Source: an uncultured Prevotellaceae bacterium (GTDB taxonomy: Bacteria > Bacteroidota > Bacteroidia > Bacteroidales > Bacteroidaceae). From it: 37,602 nt of DNA. The position numbers and the translations under genes were made by a program. Position 1 is the stretch's first letter. Each line of letters begins with the position of its first letter. Below the pieces are notes generated by a model. It had not been told where the DNA came from, ran no database searches, and saw nothing but the letters and a program-made list of their open reading frames with translations. Below are positions 1 to 8,232 of this stretch, one piece after another. The stretch lies in NCBI GenBank assembly GCA_902800185.1, contig CADCDK010000020.1, forward strand, positions 1 through 37,602. The letters run 5' to 3'.

Positions 1-96
1 ACGAAGAACCGCCGTATGCGGAACCGCACGTACGGTGGTGTGAGAGGTCGGAAAATGAAGTAGGAGGAAAACTTCTTCATTTTCCTCCTACTCGAT
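1..96 (+). mobile_element. Group II intron, 3' end (domains V and VI)
   Basis: Positions 8-39 fold as intron domain V: a 9-bp lower stem (8-16 with 31-39), a 2-nt CG bulge at 29-30, a 4-bp upper stem and a GAAC loop. The catalytic triad reads CGC. Positions 42-93 fold as domain VI: 42-44 pair with 91-93, 45-47 with 87-89 and 50-60 with 75-85. This leaves A90 bulged, seven positions from the CGAT end at 96, as expected of the branch-point adenosine. The 3' splice site is therefore placed after 96. The rest of the intron and any reverse transcriptase lie outside the window. The intron points toward murF-alr but ends before its promoter, so it does not interrupt that gene. Confidence 0.85.
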
Positions 97-137
97 TGGC
101 CGTTCATTTGGGATTTGTCATTTTTTGATGGCTATTT

Positions 138-168
138 TTTGATAATTATGATAAAAACACTACCTTTG
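138..168 (+). promoter_or_regulatory. Bacteroidetes-type promoter of murF-alr
   Basis: TTTG at 138-141, a 19-bp spacer and TACCTTTG at 161-168 match the -33/-7 consensus of the Bacteroidetes primary sigma factor. Transcription would begin near 174, giving a leader of about 20 nt before the ATG at 193. The promoter lies 42 bp past the intron end, so it is independent of the intron. Confidence 0.8.
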
Positions 169-192
169 CAGACAATAATAAATGGGTAAAAG

Positions 193-2655
193 ATGAATTA
201 CACGATAGAACAGATTACAGTGCTGATGGGAGCGCGTCGCTATGGTAGCAGGTCGTCTTCCATCGGCTTTCTGTTGACAGACAGTCGCTCGCTTTGTTTT
301 CCCGAGGAGACGCTCTTCTTTGCGCTCGTCACACAGCGAGGCGACGGTCACAAGTATATTGACGAACTGTACAGGCGTGGCGTGCGCAACTTCGTGGTAT
401 CGCGAAGCGAGACCGTGAGCGACGCCTACGTCGATGCCAACTTCCTGTTGGTGGAGGACACGTTGGTGGCCCTGCAACGACTGGCGGAGCGGCATCGTGA
501 TGAGTTCGACATCCCCGTGATAGGCATCACGGGCTCCAATGGCAAGACCATGGTGAAGGAGTGGCTGTACCAGATTCTCAGGAGTCGCGGCATCACCCGT
601 TCCCCTCGCAGCTACAACTCGCAGATCGGTGTGCCGCTGTCGGTATGGCTGATGAACGAGCGCAGCCGTGTGGCCATCTTCGAGGCAGGCATCAGTCTGC
701 CCGGGGAGATGGCGGCCCTGCACGACATCATCCAGCCCACCATCGGCGTGCTGACGCATTTGGGCCCTGCCCATCAGGAGAACTTCCGCTCGATGGAAGA
801 GAAGTGCTTGGAGAAGATGCAGCTGTTCCACGACACGGAGGCGGTGGTCTATTGCACCGACGATGAGGTCGTCAGCCACTGCATGCGTCGTTCCGGCTAT
901 CGTGGCAAGCGAATCGGCTGGTCGCGCAAGGACTCACAGGCGGTCATGTTCGTGCAGGAGGTCCACTCCTCGCTCCAGGTTCCACAATCCACCATCTCCT
1001 ATACCTTCCAAGGAAAGAAGGGTGTCCTCACGATACCGTTCATTGACGAGGCTTCGGTGGAGAATGCCATCACCACGGCGACGGTGGCTCTGTATCTCGG
1101 CGTGAAGCCGGAAGAGTTGGCGGAGCGGATGGCACACTTGGAGCCGGTTGCCATGCGACTGGAGGTGATGGACGGACGACACGGATGCACGCTCATCAAC
1201 GACTCTTATAACTCCGACATCAACTCACTGGACATCGCGCTCGACTTCATGCAGCGCCGGTCGGGTGGGGGAACACTCATCCTGAGTGACATCTACCAGA
1301 GCGGTATGAACAAGGAGGAGCTATACCGGCAGGTGGTGGAGCTTGCCGTGAAGCGTGGCGTGCGGAAGCTCATCGGCATCGGGCCGGAACTGAAGCGGAT
1401 GGCAGCCACGGGCATTCTGCAACCCTCATCGCTCTTCGCTCATCCCTCGTCGTTCTTCGAGTCAGTAGAGGACTTCCTGCGCAGCCGTGTGTTCGCCTCG
1501 CTCCGCAACGAGGTGATCCTCATCAAGGGAGCGCGTGCCTTCGGCTTCGACCGCATCACGGAACAGCTGTCTAATCAGGTGCATGAGACGACATTGGAGG
1601 TGAACCTCAATGCCGTGGTGGAGAACCTGAACCGTCATCGCGCCTGTCTGCGTCCTGAGACGAAGTTGGTGTGCATGATCAAGGCGGATGCTTACGGGGC
1701 AGGTGCCGTGGAGATTGCCAAGACGCTGCAGGACCGTGGTGTGGAATACTTGGCGGTGGCGGTGGCCGACGAGGGCGTGACCCTGCGTAGGGCAGGCATC
1801 ACGGCGAACATCATGGTGATGAACCCCGAGATGTCGAGCTTCAAGACCCTGTTCGACTACCGACTGGAGCCAGAGGTCTATTCCTTCCGCCTGTTGGATG
1901 CCCTGGTCAGTGCGGCACGCAAGCAGGGTATCACGGGATGGCCCGTGCATATCAAGTTCGATACGGGCATGCACCGCTTAGGATTCAACGTGGAGGAGAA
2001 CAGCACCGAACTGGATGAGCTCATCAGCCGACTGCACCAACAGCAGGCGGTGATGCCGCGAAGCGTGTTCTCACATTTCGTCGGTTCCGACAGCGATCGG
2101 TTCGACGAGTTCTCGGCCCATCAGTTTGAGGTCTTCGACCAGGCGAGCCGCCGTTTGCAGGAGGCTTTCCCGCACAAGATCCTGCGCCATATCTGCAACT
2201 CCGCTGCCATCGGCCGCTTCCCGGAGCGACAGCTGGACATGTGTCGCTTGGGCATCGGACTCTATTTGGGTGTCTCGACCCTGAAGACCACCATCCTGCA
2301 ACTGCGCCAGGTGGCAGCAGGCGACAGCGTGGGCTATAGCAGGAATACCGTGCTCGACCGCGACAGCGTGATCGCCGCGATTCCTATCGGCTATGCCGAC
2401 GGCCTGAACCGCCGGTTGGGTAACCGACACGGCTGTTGCGTGGTGAACGGACAGCGTGCGCCCTATGTGGGGAATATCTGCATGGACGTGGCGTTGGTTG
2501 ACGTGACGGGCATCGACTGCAAGGAAGGCGACAGCGTGGAGATTTTCGGGCCGCACCTCCCGGCAGAGGAGATTGCCGAGACACTCGGCACCATCTCCTA
2601 CGAAGTGCTCACATCGGTCTCGAACCGCGTGAAGAGGGTGTATTTTGAAGAGTGA
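193..2655 (+). CDS. murF-alr: Bifunctional MurF ligase / alanine racemase
   Basis: This cytoplasmic fusion protein of 820 aa would both make D-alanine and add D-Ala-D-Ala to UDP-MurNAc-tripeptide in peptidoglycan synthesis. Residues about 1-455 are MurF-like: the ATP loop GITGSNGKT is at 111-119 and the Mur-ligase motif NDSYNSD is at about 336-342. Residues about 465-820 are an alanine racemase: the PLP lysine is K497 in MIKADAYG, the catalytic tyrosine lies in SVGYSRNT, and IPIGYADG follows. Such a fusion is known in Bacteroidetes, so it is not a sequencing artefact. The ATG lies about 20 nt after the predicted transcription start. The next gene begins 12 nt after the stop, suggesting co-transcription. 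Confidence 0.96.
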   Translation: MNYTIEQITVLMGARRYGSRSSSIGFLLTDSRSLCFPEETLFFALVTQRGDGHKYIDELYRRGVRNFVVSRSETVSDAYVDANFLLVEDTLVALQRLAERHRDEFDIPVIGITGSNGKTMVKEWLYQILRSRGITRSPRSYNSQIGVPLSVWLMNERSRVAIFEAGISLPGEMAALHDIIQPTIGVLTHLGPAHQENFRSMEEKCLEKMQLFHDTEAVVYCTDDEVVSHCMRRSGYRGKRIGWSRKDSQAVMFVQEVHSSLQVPQSTISYTFQGKKGVLTIPFIDEASVENAITTATVALYLGVKPEELAERMAHLEPVAMRLEVMDGRHGCTLINDSYNSDINSLDIALDFMQRRSGGGTLILSDIYQSGMNKEELYRQVVELAVKRGVRKLIGIGPELKRMAATGILQPSSLFAHPSSFFESVEDFLRSRVFASLRNEVILIKGARAFGFDRITEQLSNQVHETTLEVNLNAVVENLNRHRACLRPETKLVCMIKADAYGAGAVEIAKTLQDRGVEYLAVAVADEGVTLRRAGITANIMVMNPEMSSFKTLFDYRLEPEVYSFRLLDALVSAARKQGITGWPVHIKFDTGMHRLGFNVEENSTELDELISRLHQQQAVMPRSVFSHFVGSDSDRFDEFSAHQFEVFDQASRRLQEAFPHKILRHICNSAAIGRFPERQLDMCRLGIGLYLGVSTLKTTILQLRQVAAGDSVGYSRNTVLDRDSVIAAIPIGYADGLNRRLGNRHGCCVVNGQRAPYVGNICMDVALVDVTGIDCKEGDSVEIFGPHLPAEEIAETLGTISYEVLTSVSNRVKRVYFEE

Positions 2656-2667
2656 GAAACGAATGGT

Positions 2668-3750
2668 ATGAGATATCAGAGAATAATACTTTTGGTTGCG
2701 CTGATCGTGGCGTGCTCGACGATCGCCGACGCGCAACTGTTCAAGAAGTCCAAGAAGAAAAAGAAGAAGCAGGTGGAGGTGGTGGCGGCGCCACAGGAGG
2801 TGAACCGTGACTCGCTGCAGCTGCCGATGGCAGACATCGCCACGTGTCAGGACAACTGGCTGAACCGCAACGCCTTCCTTGGAATCCCGCTCGGCATCAC
2901 GGGCAAGGGATTCCACAATCGTCTTGTAGCGAAAGGCTTCACGGAGCCTGCCCATCAGCAGAATTTCTATTATCTTTATCAAGGGCAATGCCTCGGCAAG
3001 GACGTGAGGGTTAACCTGATGAAGAGCGACAGCACGGGCATGGTGTATGCCGTGAGCGTGGAAGAGGTGCAGGCAGGACAGACGGAGGCTGATGCCCGCC
3101 AGCGGTTCCAGGAGCTGAAGAAGCAGTTGCGCCCGGTCTATGGCGACGGATACGTGGCCAATGGCGGCGAAGAGTATATCATGAACTCACCCTTAGGCTC
3201 GGCGACGTTGCACTATGAGCGGATGACGGGTGGCGCAGGCTATAGCGTGGGCTACTTCATCGACGACGCGAAGGCGTATGCACAGGCCTGGCAGGAGATG
3301 GAGGACAGAACGGGGGAGGAACAGCCCAGAAGGTTGGATGCCAACGGACTGGCAGACACCATCCGTCATTCGGACATCGCGGAGTTGGCGCATGCACTGA
3401 TGCAGGCTGGCGTGCCGCAGAAAGCCAAGGCTTTGTTAGCGACGTATGACTATCAGACGGAGCGTGAGACGGCCGTGTTGCTGCCCGCAGTGTTCAAGAT
3501 GGGCGGTTACTATCAGGCACGGGCCAGCATCACCAAGCGCGGAAAGGCGATCACCGCCGTCACGATGACGGCCAACGATAGCCAGGAGCTGGTGGTGGCA
3601 GACCTGATGCGCATGGGATATACCGTGCAGGGAACGGGCTACGGCAACGGAGTCTATCAGGCTACGCTCACCCAGAACGCCAAGGGACTGCTGGTGCTGA
3701 CCGTCACGAAGCCGCAGGCAGCTGTGAAAGGGAGAAAGGGAAGAAGGTGA
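2668..3750 (+). CDS. Secreted protein of unknown function
   Basis: I do not recognise a named family. The 360-aa product begins with a clear signal peptide (hydrophobic residues 6-18, cleavage likely after IADA before QLF), followed by a lysine-rich stretch KKSKKKKKKQ at about 27-36. The body has a segment FLGIPLG at about 71-77 with alternating hydrophobic strands, a pattern I associate with Bacteroidetes-specific periplasmic proteins. A second, similar half lies at about 275-350. No catalytic motif is evident. The gene starts 12 nt after murF-alr. Its last codons (VKGRKGRR) lie in a degenerate 8-bp tandem repeat, so the natural C-terminus may have been altered by repeat growth. Confidence 0.8.
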   Translation: MRYQRIILLVALIVACSTIADAQLFKKSKKKKKKQVEVVAAPQEVNRDSLQLPMADIATCQDNWLNRNAFLGIPLGITGKGFHNRLVAKGFTEPAHQQNFYYLYQGQCLGKDVRVNLMKSDSTGMVYAVSVEEVQAGQTEADARQRFQELKKQLRPVYGDGYVANGGEEYIMNSPLGSATLHYERMTGGAGYSVGYFIDDAKAYAQAWQEMEDRTGEEQPRRLDANGLADTIRHSDIAELAHALMQAGVPQKAKALLATYDYQTERETAVLLPAVFKMGGYYQARASITKRGKAITAVTMTANDSQELVVADLMRMGYTVQGTGYGNGVYQATLTQNAKGLLVLTVTKPQAAVKGRKGRR

Positions 3751-3754
3751 AAGG
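3724..3754 (+). repeat. Degenerate 8-bp tandem repeat at a gene end
   Basis: Four units, GTGAAAGG, GAGAAAGG, GAAGAAGG and a partial TGAAAGG, run across the stop codon of the upstream secreted protein. The array encodes its basic C-terminus. Confidence 0.6.
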
Positions 3755-3804
3755 CAAAAAGAGGAAATAATCAGAAAGAAATATAAAACTATCAACTATT
3801 ATCT

Positions 3805-5160
3805 ATGGAACAAGTATTCAGTTACATTATCAGTCTGGGCGCGAGTGTGATGATGCCCATTCTGTTTACGATTATTGGTCTTTGTATAGGCTTGAAGTTC
3901 GGCAAGAGCCTGAAGAGCGGTCTCTATGTGGGAGTCGGCTTCGTCGGCTTAGGCATCGTGACGGCCCTGTTGACCAATAACTTCGGCGACCCGCTGTCTG
4001 CCATCTCTGAGATTTATGACCTGCAGCTCAGTGTCTTCGATATGGGATGGCCCGCCGCTGCCGCTGTTGCCTATAACACGGCTGTGGGAGCGCTGATTAT
4101 TCCCATTTGCCTGGGTGTGAACTTCCTGATGCTCATCACGAAGTGCACCCGCACGGTGAACATCGACCTGTGGAACTACTGGCATTTCGCCTTCATCGGT
4201 GCCGTGGCTTATTTCGTCATGGACGAGAGCCTGTTGTGGGGCTATTTCGCCGCTATCGTGTGCTACATCGTGACACTGGTCATGGCAGACCTGACCGCCG
4301 AGAAGTTCCAGGGCTATTATGAGGGACTGGACGGCATCTCCATTCCGCAGCCGTTCTGCCAGAGCTTTGTTCCCTTTGCCGTTGTGCTGAACAAGGCACT
4401 GGATGCCATCCCGGGCTTCTCGAAACTGGACATTGATGCCGAAGGACTGAAGAAGAAGTTCGGCGTGCTCGGAGAGCCATTGGTGCTCGGTGTGATTGTC
4501 GGTGCGCTGATCGGTGCCTTGGCACAGTTGGACATCAAGAAAATCCTGTTCCTCGGTGTGACGATGGGTGCGGTGATGGAACTCATTCCCCGTATCACGA
4601 AGCTCTTCATCGACGGTCTGATGCCCATCTCGCAGAAGACCAAGGAGGTGGTCGAGAAGAAGTTCAATGGAAAGAAAGTATATATCGGCATGTCACCCGC
4701 ACTGGTCATCGGCCATCCGACGACACTCGTTGTTTCGCTGTTGCTGATTCCCGTGGCATTGGGCTTGGCAGTGGTTCTGCCCGGTAACCAGTTCCTGCCG
4801 TTGGCTTCGCTGGCAGGCATGTTCTATCTGTTCCCCATGGTGCTGCCTATCACCCGTGGTAACGTGGTGAAGACCTTCATCATCGGTTTGGTGGCATTGG
4901 CTGTCGGTCTTTATTTCGTGACCGATATGGCTCCTGACTTCACCAAGGCTGCACAGGCGGTCTATGCCGCCACTGGCGATGCTGCCGCCAAGATCCCCGA
5001 GGGCTTCCAGGCCGGTGCGCTCGACTTTGCCTCCTCTCTGTTCGGATGGGTGATCTATAAGGCTGTTGCCAGCCTGCAGTGGATTGGCATGGGTGTGCTG
5101 ACCCTCATCACGCTCGGCATGATGGTATGGAATCGTCAACGTATAATAAAAAACAAGTGA
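3805..5160 (+). CDS. Orphan galactitol-type PTS EIIC permease
   Basis: The 451-aa protein is hydrophobic throughout, with about ten or more membrane segments, and resembles the EIIC-Gat family (GatC, SgcC). Recognisable parts are the N-terminus [20 protein letters not shown], the segment [13 protein letters not shown] and the loop [12 protein letters not shown]. In a normal PTS such a permease works with EIIA and EIIB phosphotransfer proteins, but none is encoded nearby. It sits 1 nt upstream of kduI and two genes before an ExuT-like transporter, so a sugar acid substrate is plausible. Without EIIB it may act as a facilitator or secondary carrier; this is inference. Family assignment is confident, substrate is not. 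Confidence 0.85.
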   Translation: MEQVFSYIISLGASVMMPILFTIIGLCIGLKFGKSLKSGLYVGVGFVGLGIVTALLTNNFGDPLSAISEIYDLQLSVFDMGWPAAAAVAYNTAVGALIIPICLGVNFLMLITKCTRTVNIDLWNYWHFAFIGAVAYFVMDESLLWGYFAAIVCYIVTLVMADLTAEKFQGYYEGLDGISIPQPFCQSFVPFAVVLNKALDAIPGFSKLDIDAEGLKKKFGVLGEPLVLGVIVGALIGALAQLDIKKILFLGVTMGAVMELIPRITKLFIDGLMPISQKTKEVVEKKFNGKKVYIGMSPALVIGHPTTLVVSLLLIPVALGLAVVLPGNQFLPLASLAGMFYLFPMVLPITRGNVVKTFIIGLVALAVGLYFVTDMAPDFTKAAQAVYAATGDAAAKIPEGFQAGALDFASSLFGWVIYKAVASLQWIGMGVLTLITLGMMVWNRQRIIKNK

Positions 5161-5161
5161 T

Positions 5162-6151
5162 ATGAAAAGAAAAATGATTGCGATGGCGATAGTGATGCTG
5201 CATTCTTCACTGTTCGCTCTTCACAGCTCTGCACAGCAGAATGTGAGTTTCCAGACAGCGTGTCATCCAGAGGATGTGAAACACTATGACACCAAGATGC
5301 TGCGTGAACGTTTCGTGATGGAGAAGGTGATGGTGGCCGACGAGATCAACCTGACCTACTCGCACTATGACCGTTTCATCTTCGGAGGTGCCATGCCCGT
5401 CACTAAGACGCTGAAGTTAGAGAACTTCTTAGAGTTGGGACTCGACGTGGATCCCACCATCAAGGAGAAGTATTTCCTCTATAACCGTGAGATTGGTATC
5501 GTGAACTGTGGTCTGGGTGACGGAGAGGTCATCGTTGACGGCAAGGTGTATGCGCTCTCGCCGAAAGAGGCTCTCTACATCGGACGCGGACACATCGGCA
5601 AGGACAAGGACGTGAACAAGGAGGTGCTGTTCCGCTCGAAGGATGCCTCGAATCCCGCCAAGTTCTACCTGAACTCTGCTACCGCCCATCAGCACTATAA
5701 GACGCAGTGGATTACCCTCGACGGTCGCAAGGGCTCGCTGAAGGCTGCCGTATGGGGACCTGTCGGTTCCTTGGAGGAGTGCAACAACCGCACTGTGTAT
5801 AAGCTGATCGTCAATGATGTATTAGAGGAAGGCCCCTGCCAGCTGCAGCTTGGTCTGACACAGCTGAACCCGGGTGCTGCCTGGAACACCATGCCGCCCC
5901 ACACCCACGGTCGCCGTATCGAGGCCTACTACTACTTCAACCTGCCGCAGGAGCAGACCATCGCCCATATCATGGGACAGCCGGAGGAGAGCCGTGTGGT
6001 ATGGCTGCACAACGAGCAGGCCATCATGTCGCCCGAGTGGTCCATCCATGCTGCCGCAGGCACGTATTACTATACCTTCATCTGGGGTATGGCTGGCGAG
6101 AATCTGTATTATAACGATAAGGACAATATTCCTGTCATCGATATACGGTGA
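5162..6151 (+). CDS. kduI: 5-dehydro-4-deoxy-D-glucuronate isomerase with signal peptide
   Basis: KduI converts 5-keto-4-deoxyuronate, formed from unsaturated uronates of pectin or glycosaminoglycans, into 3-deoxy-D-glycero-2,5-hexodiulosonate. The cupin metal ligands are all present: H247 and H249 in [12 protein letters not shown]254, and H296 in WSIHAAAG. The conserved AIMSP and FIWGMAGEN segments follow. At 329 aa the protein is about 50 aa longer than the usual 278. The extra N-terminus looks like a Sec signal: KRK at 2-4, a hydrophobic core at 5-20 and cleavage after SSA at about 24. The start is 1 nt after the EIIC stop, so the two are coupled. The usual enzyme is cytosolic, so export would be unusual. 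Confidence 0.93.
   Translation: MKRKMIAMAIVMLHSSLFALHSSAQQNVSFQTACHPEDVKHYDTKMLRERFVMEKVMVADEINLTYSHYDRFIFGGAMPVTKTLKLENFLELGLDVDPTIKEKYFLYNREIGIVNCGLGDGEVIVDGKVYALSPKEALYIGRGHIGKDKDVNKEVLFRSKDASNPAKFYLNSATAHQHYKTQWITLDGRKGSLKAAVWGPVGSLEECNNRTVYKLIVNDVLEEGPCQLQLGLTQLNPGAAWNTMPPHTHGRRIEAYYYFNLPQEQTIAHIMGQPEESRVVWLHNEQAIMSPEWSIHAAAGTYYYTFIWGMAGENLYYNDKDNIPVIDIR
5201..5228 (+). repeat. Degenerate heptamer repeat inside the KduI signal region
   Basis: Four 7-bp units, CATTCTT, CACTGTT, CGCTCTT and CACAGCT, encode the [10 protein letters not shown] part of the N-terminal extension. The unit resembles the ACTCTTC heptamer seen elsewhere in the window. Confidence 0.55.
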
Positions 6152-6170
6152 AGAAATCTAAATTGATAAT

Positions 6171-7649
6171 ATGAGTTCATTTCAAACTACTAAGATGTCC
6201 AACTACCGTTGGGTGATCTGCGCGATGCTGTTCTTTGCCACTACGGTGAATTATATGGATCGGCAGGTGCTCTCGCTGACGTGGAAGGACTTTATTGCGC
6301 CAGAGTTCCACTGGACCGATGCTGACTATGGTACCATCACGTCCGTCTTCTCCATTCTCTATGCGGTGTTCTGCCTGTTTGCGGGTAAGTTCATTGACTG
6401 GATGGGAACGAAGAAAGGGTATCTGTGGGCCATCTTCGTGTGGTCGTTGGGTGCTTGTCTGCATGCAGCCTGCGGATGGGTGACCATGCAGATCGAGGGC
6501 ATAGAAAGTGTCGAGGCGCTGAAGGCTGTTGAGGCGGGTTCGATGACGGCATTGAGCATTGCTACCGTCAGTGTGTATCTGTTTCTGTTCTGCCGCTCGG
6601 TACTGGCTATGGGTGAGTCGGGAAACTTCCCTGCCGCCATCAAGGTAACGGCCGAGTATTTCCCCAAGAAAGACCGCGCCTTTGCCACGTCTATCTTCAA
6701 TGCGGGTGCCTCTATCGGTGCCCTTGCGGCTCCTGTCAGCATTCCGCCTTTGGCAGAACTCTTCGGATGGGAAATGGCGTTCATCATTATCGGTGGTCTT
6801 GGCTTCGTGTGGATGGCCCTGTGGGTGTTTATCTATGACAAACCTGCCAAGTCTTCCCATGTGAACGAGGCCGAGCTTGCCTATATCCATCAGGATGAGG
6901 AAGAGGAGCAAGGAGCGAAGAGTCAGGAGCAGGGGGCAGAAAGCGAGGACGAACCTGCCATCGGGTTCCTGAAGTGCTTCACCTACCGACAGACATGGTC
7001 GTTCATCTTCGGAAAGTTTATGACCGACGGTGTCTGGTGGTTCTATCTCTTCTGGGCTCCTGCCTATTTCTCCGACCAGTTCGGCTACAAGTCGTCGTCG
7101 GGTATGGGACAGCTGCTCATCTTCACGCTCTATGCCATCGTGACCGTCGTGTCCATCTTTGGCGGCTATCTGCCGAAGCTGTTTGTGGAGAAACGGGGCA
7201 TGAATCCCTATGCCGGCCGTATGTTGGCCATGTTGATCTTCGCCTTCTTCCCCTTGTTTGCCCTGTTTGCCCAGCCGTTGGCCATGTGGGAGCAGAGTCC
7301 TATCGACCCTGCCTGGTGGCCGGCCATCATCATTGGCCTGGCAGGAGCGGGACATCAGGCTTGGTCTGCGAACATCTTCTCGACCGTCGGCGACATGTTC
7401 CCGAAGTCAACGATTGCTACGGTGACGGGAATCGGTGCCATGGCGGGTGGCCTGGGCTCGATGATCATCAACAAATGTTCGGGTAATCTGTTCACCTATG
7501 CGGAACAGCAGGGGTCGGCCTTCACCTTCTTGGGATTCGAGGCCAAGCCCGCAGGATATATGATTATCTTCTGTATCTGTGCCGTAGCTTATCTCATCGG
7601 TTGGTGCATCATGAAGATGCTCGTGCCGAAGTATAAGCAAGTCAAGTAA
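6171..7649 (+). CDS. MFS sugar-acid transporter, ExuT/hexuronate type
   Basis: The 492-aa inner-membrane protein has about 12 membrane segments and the N-terminal motif NYMDRQVLSL (about 22-31) typical of the anion:cation symporter family that imports hexuronates and related acids. GKFIDWMGTKKG at about 67-78 is the MFS loop 2-3 motif. The central cytoplasmic loop (about 235-262) is acidic and is partly encoded by a heptamer repeat. The gene starts 19 nt after kduI and probably imports the KduI substrate or product. An internal ATG at M9 is an alternative start. The stop overlaps the convergent phosphatase gene by 8 bp. Confidence 0.9.
   Translation: MSSFQTTKMSNYRWVICAMLFFATTVNYMDRQVLSLTWKDFIAPEFHWTDADYGTITSVFSILYAVFCLFAGKFIDWMGTKKGYLWAIFVWSLGACLHAACGWVTMQIEGIESVEALKAVEAGSMTALSIATVSVYLFLFCRSVLAMGESGNFPAAIKVTAEYFPKKDRAFATSIFNAGASIGALAAPVSIPPLAELFGWEMAFIIIGGLGFVWMALWVFIYDKPAKSSHVNEAELAYIHQDEEEEQGAKSQEQGAESEDEPAIGFLKCFTYRQTWSFIFGKFMTDGVWWFYLFWAPAYFSDQFGYKSSSGMGQLLIFTLYAIVTVVSIFGGYLPKLFVEKRGMNPYAGRMLAMLIFAFFPLFALFAQPLAMWEQSPIDPAWWPAIIIGLAGAGHQAWSANIFSTVGDMFPKSTIATVTGIGAMAGGLGSMIINKCSGNLFTYAEQQGSAFTFLGFEAKPAGYMIIFCICAVAYLIGWCIMKMLVPKYKQVK
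6904..6952 (+). repeat. Degenerate heptamer repeat within the MFS gene
   Basis: Seven 7-bp units related to AGGAGCA (AGGAGCA, AGGAGCG, AAGAGTC, AGGAGCA, GGGGGCA, GAAAGCG, AGGACGA) encode the polar central loop of the transporter. Gain or loss of one unit would shift the reading frame. Confidence 0.6.
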
Positions 7650-8151
7650 GAACCATTCTTCTAACCTCAGCGTTTTCCATCCTCTGAATCTCATTCATGG
7701 GCTTGTTATGGAAAACGCTGAGGATTGCTTTATTCATGATACCATGCCCTACGGCTAACACACACTTCCCTGGATATTTTTTACGGAGGAGCTCGAGGAA
7801 ACGACGGGCACGCTCTTTCATCTGACCGATGGTCTCTACATCGGGAGGAAAGGGTTTGTCCTTCAGGTCGGGAATGAAGATGCCCGTGAAGGCTCCCCAG
7901 TCGCGCTCACGGAGCAGAGGCGTGGTCTCAATGGGTTTCCCATGGGGCTCGGCAATGATGCGGCAGGTGTCGATGGCACGTTTCAGGTCGCTGGACATCA
8001 GGACGTCTATAGGCTCGTGACGCAGCTTGTCGCGCGTCTCCCGTGCCTGTTCGATGCCTTTCTCGTTGAGTTCCCCCTGGCTCTGTCCCTGCATGATCTG
8101 GTTGGCATTGTCAAAGGTCTCGCCGTGCCTGACCAAAAGAAGTGTTGTCAT
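7642..8151 (-). CDS. Histidine phosphatase (phosphoglycerate mutase-like)
   Basis: The 169-aa protein is of the histidine phosphatase superfamily. The phospho-accepting RHG motif is at residues 8-10, the acid ERDWG at about 82-86 and the second histidine H136 in VGHGIMNK. The substrate cannot be told from sequence; small cytosolic members hydrolyse phospho-sugars or nucleotides. A start at 8172 is possible in frame, but that codon overlaps the -7 promoter element at 8170-8177, so the ATG at 8151 (MTTLLLVRHG) is chosen. It converges on the MFS gene with an 8-bp overlap of the two 3' ends, leaving no room for a separate terminator. Confidence 0.9.
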   Translation of the reverse strand: MTTLLLVRHGETFDNANQIMQGQSQGELNEKGIEQARETRDKLRHEPIDVLMSSDLKRAIDTCRIIAEPHGKPIETTPLLRERDWGAFTGIFIPDLKDKPFPPDVETIGQMKERARRFLELLRKKYPGKCVLAVGHGIMNKAILSVFHNKPMNEIQRMENAEVRRMVLT

Positions 8152-8169
8152 TGTCGGTGTGATTTTTTG

Positions 8170-8177
8170 CAAAAGTA
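8170..8177 (-). promoter_or_regulatory. -7 promoter element of the phosphatase gene
   Basis: On the minus strand this reads TACTTTTG, followed by a start codon 18 nt downstream. No convincing -33 TTTG is present at 19-20 bp. Confidence 0.55.
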
Positions 8178-8189
8178 CAAAAAACTCCT

Positions 8190-8217
8190 AACTTTCATCT
8201 CTCAACTCTCAACTTTT
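8190..8217 (+). repeat. Heptamer repeat in a divergent promoter region
   Basis: Four 7-bp units, AACTTTC, ATCTCTC, AACTCTC and AACTTTT, fill the space between the two divergent -7 elements at 8170-8177 and 8221-8228. They replace the positions where a -33 element would be expected. Confidence 0.6.
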
Positions 8218-8220
8218 TCT

Positions 8221-8228
8221 TATCTTTG
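8221..8228 (+). promoter_or_regulatory. -7 promoter element of the DUF308 gene
   Basis: TATCTTTG ends only 4 nt before the ATG at 8233, so the transcript would be leaderless or nearly so. The -33 position holds TTTC within the heptamer array. Confidence 0.6.
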
Positions 8229-8232
8229 CAAC

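Noticed and set aside
6177-7355. Long antisense open frame of 392 codons opposite the MFS gene
   Set aside because: Its translation is rich in His, Arg and Gln with no family features, and it mirrors a clear membrane protein on the other strand.
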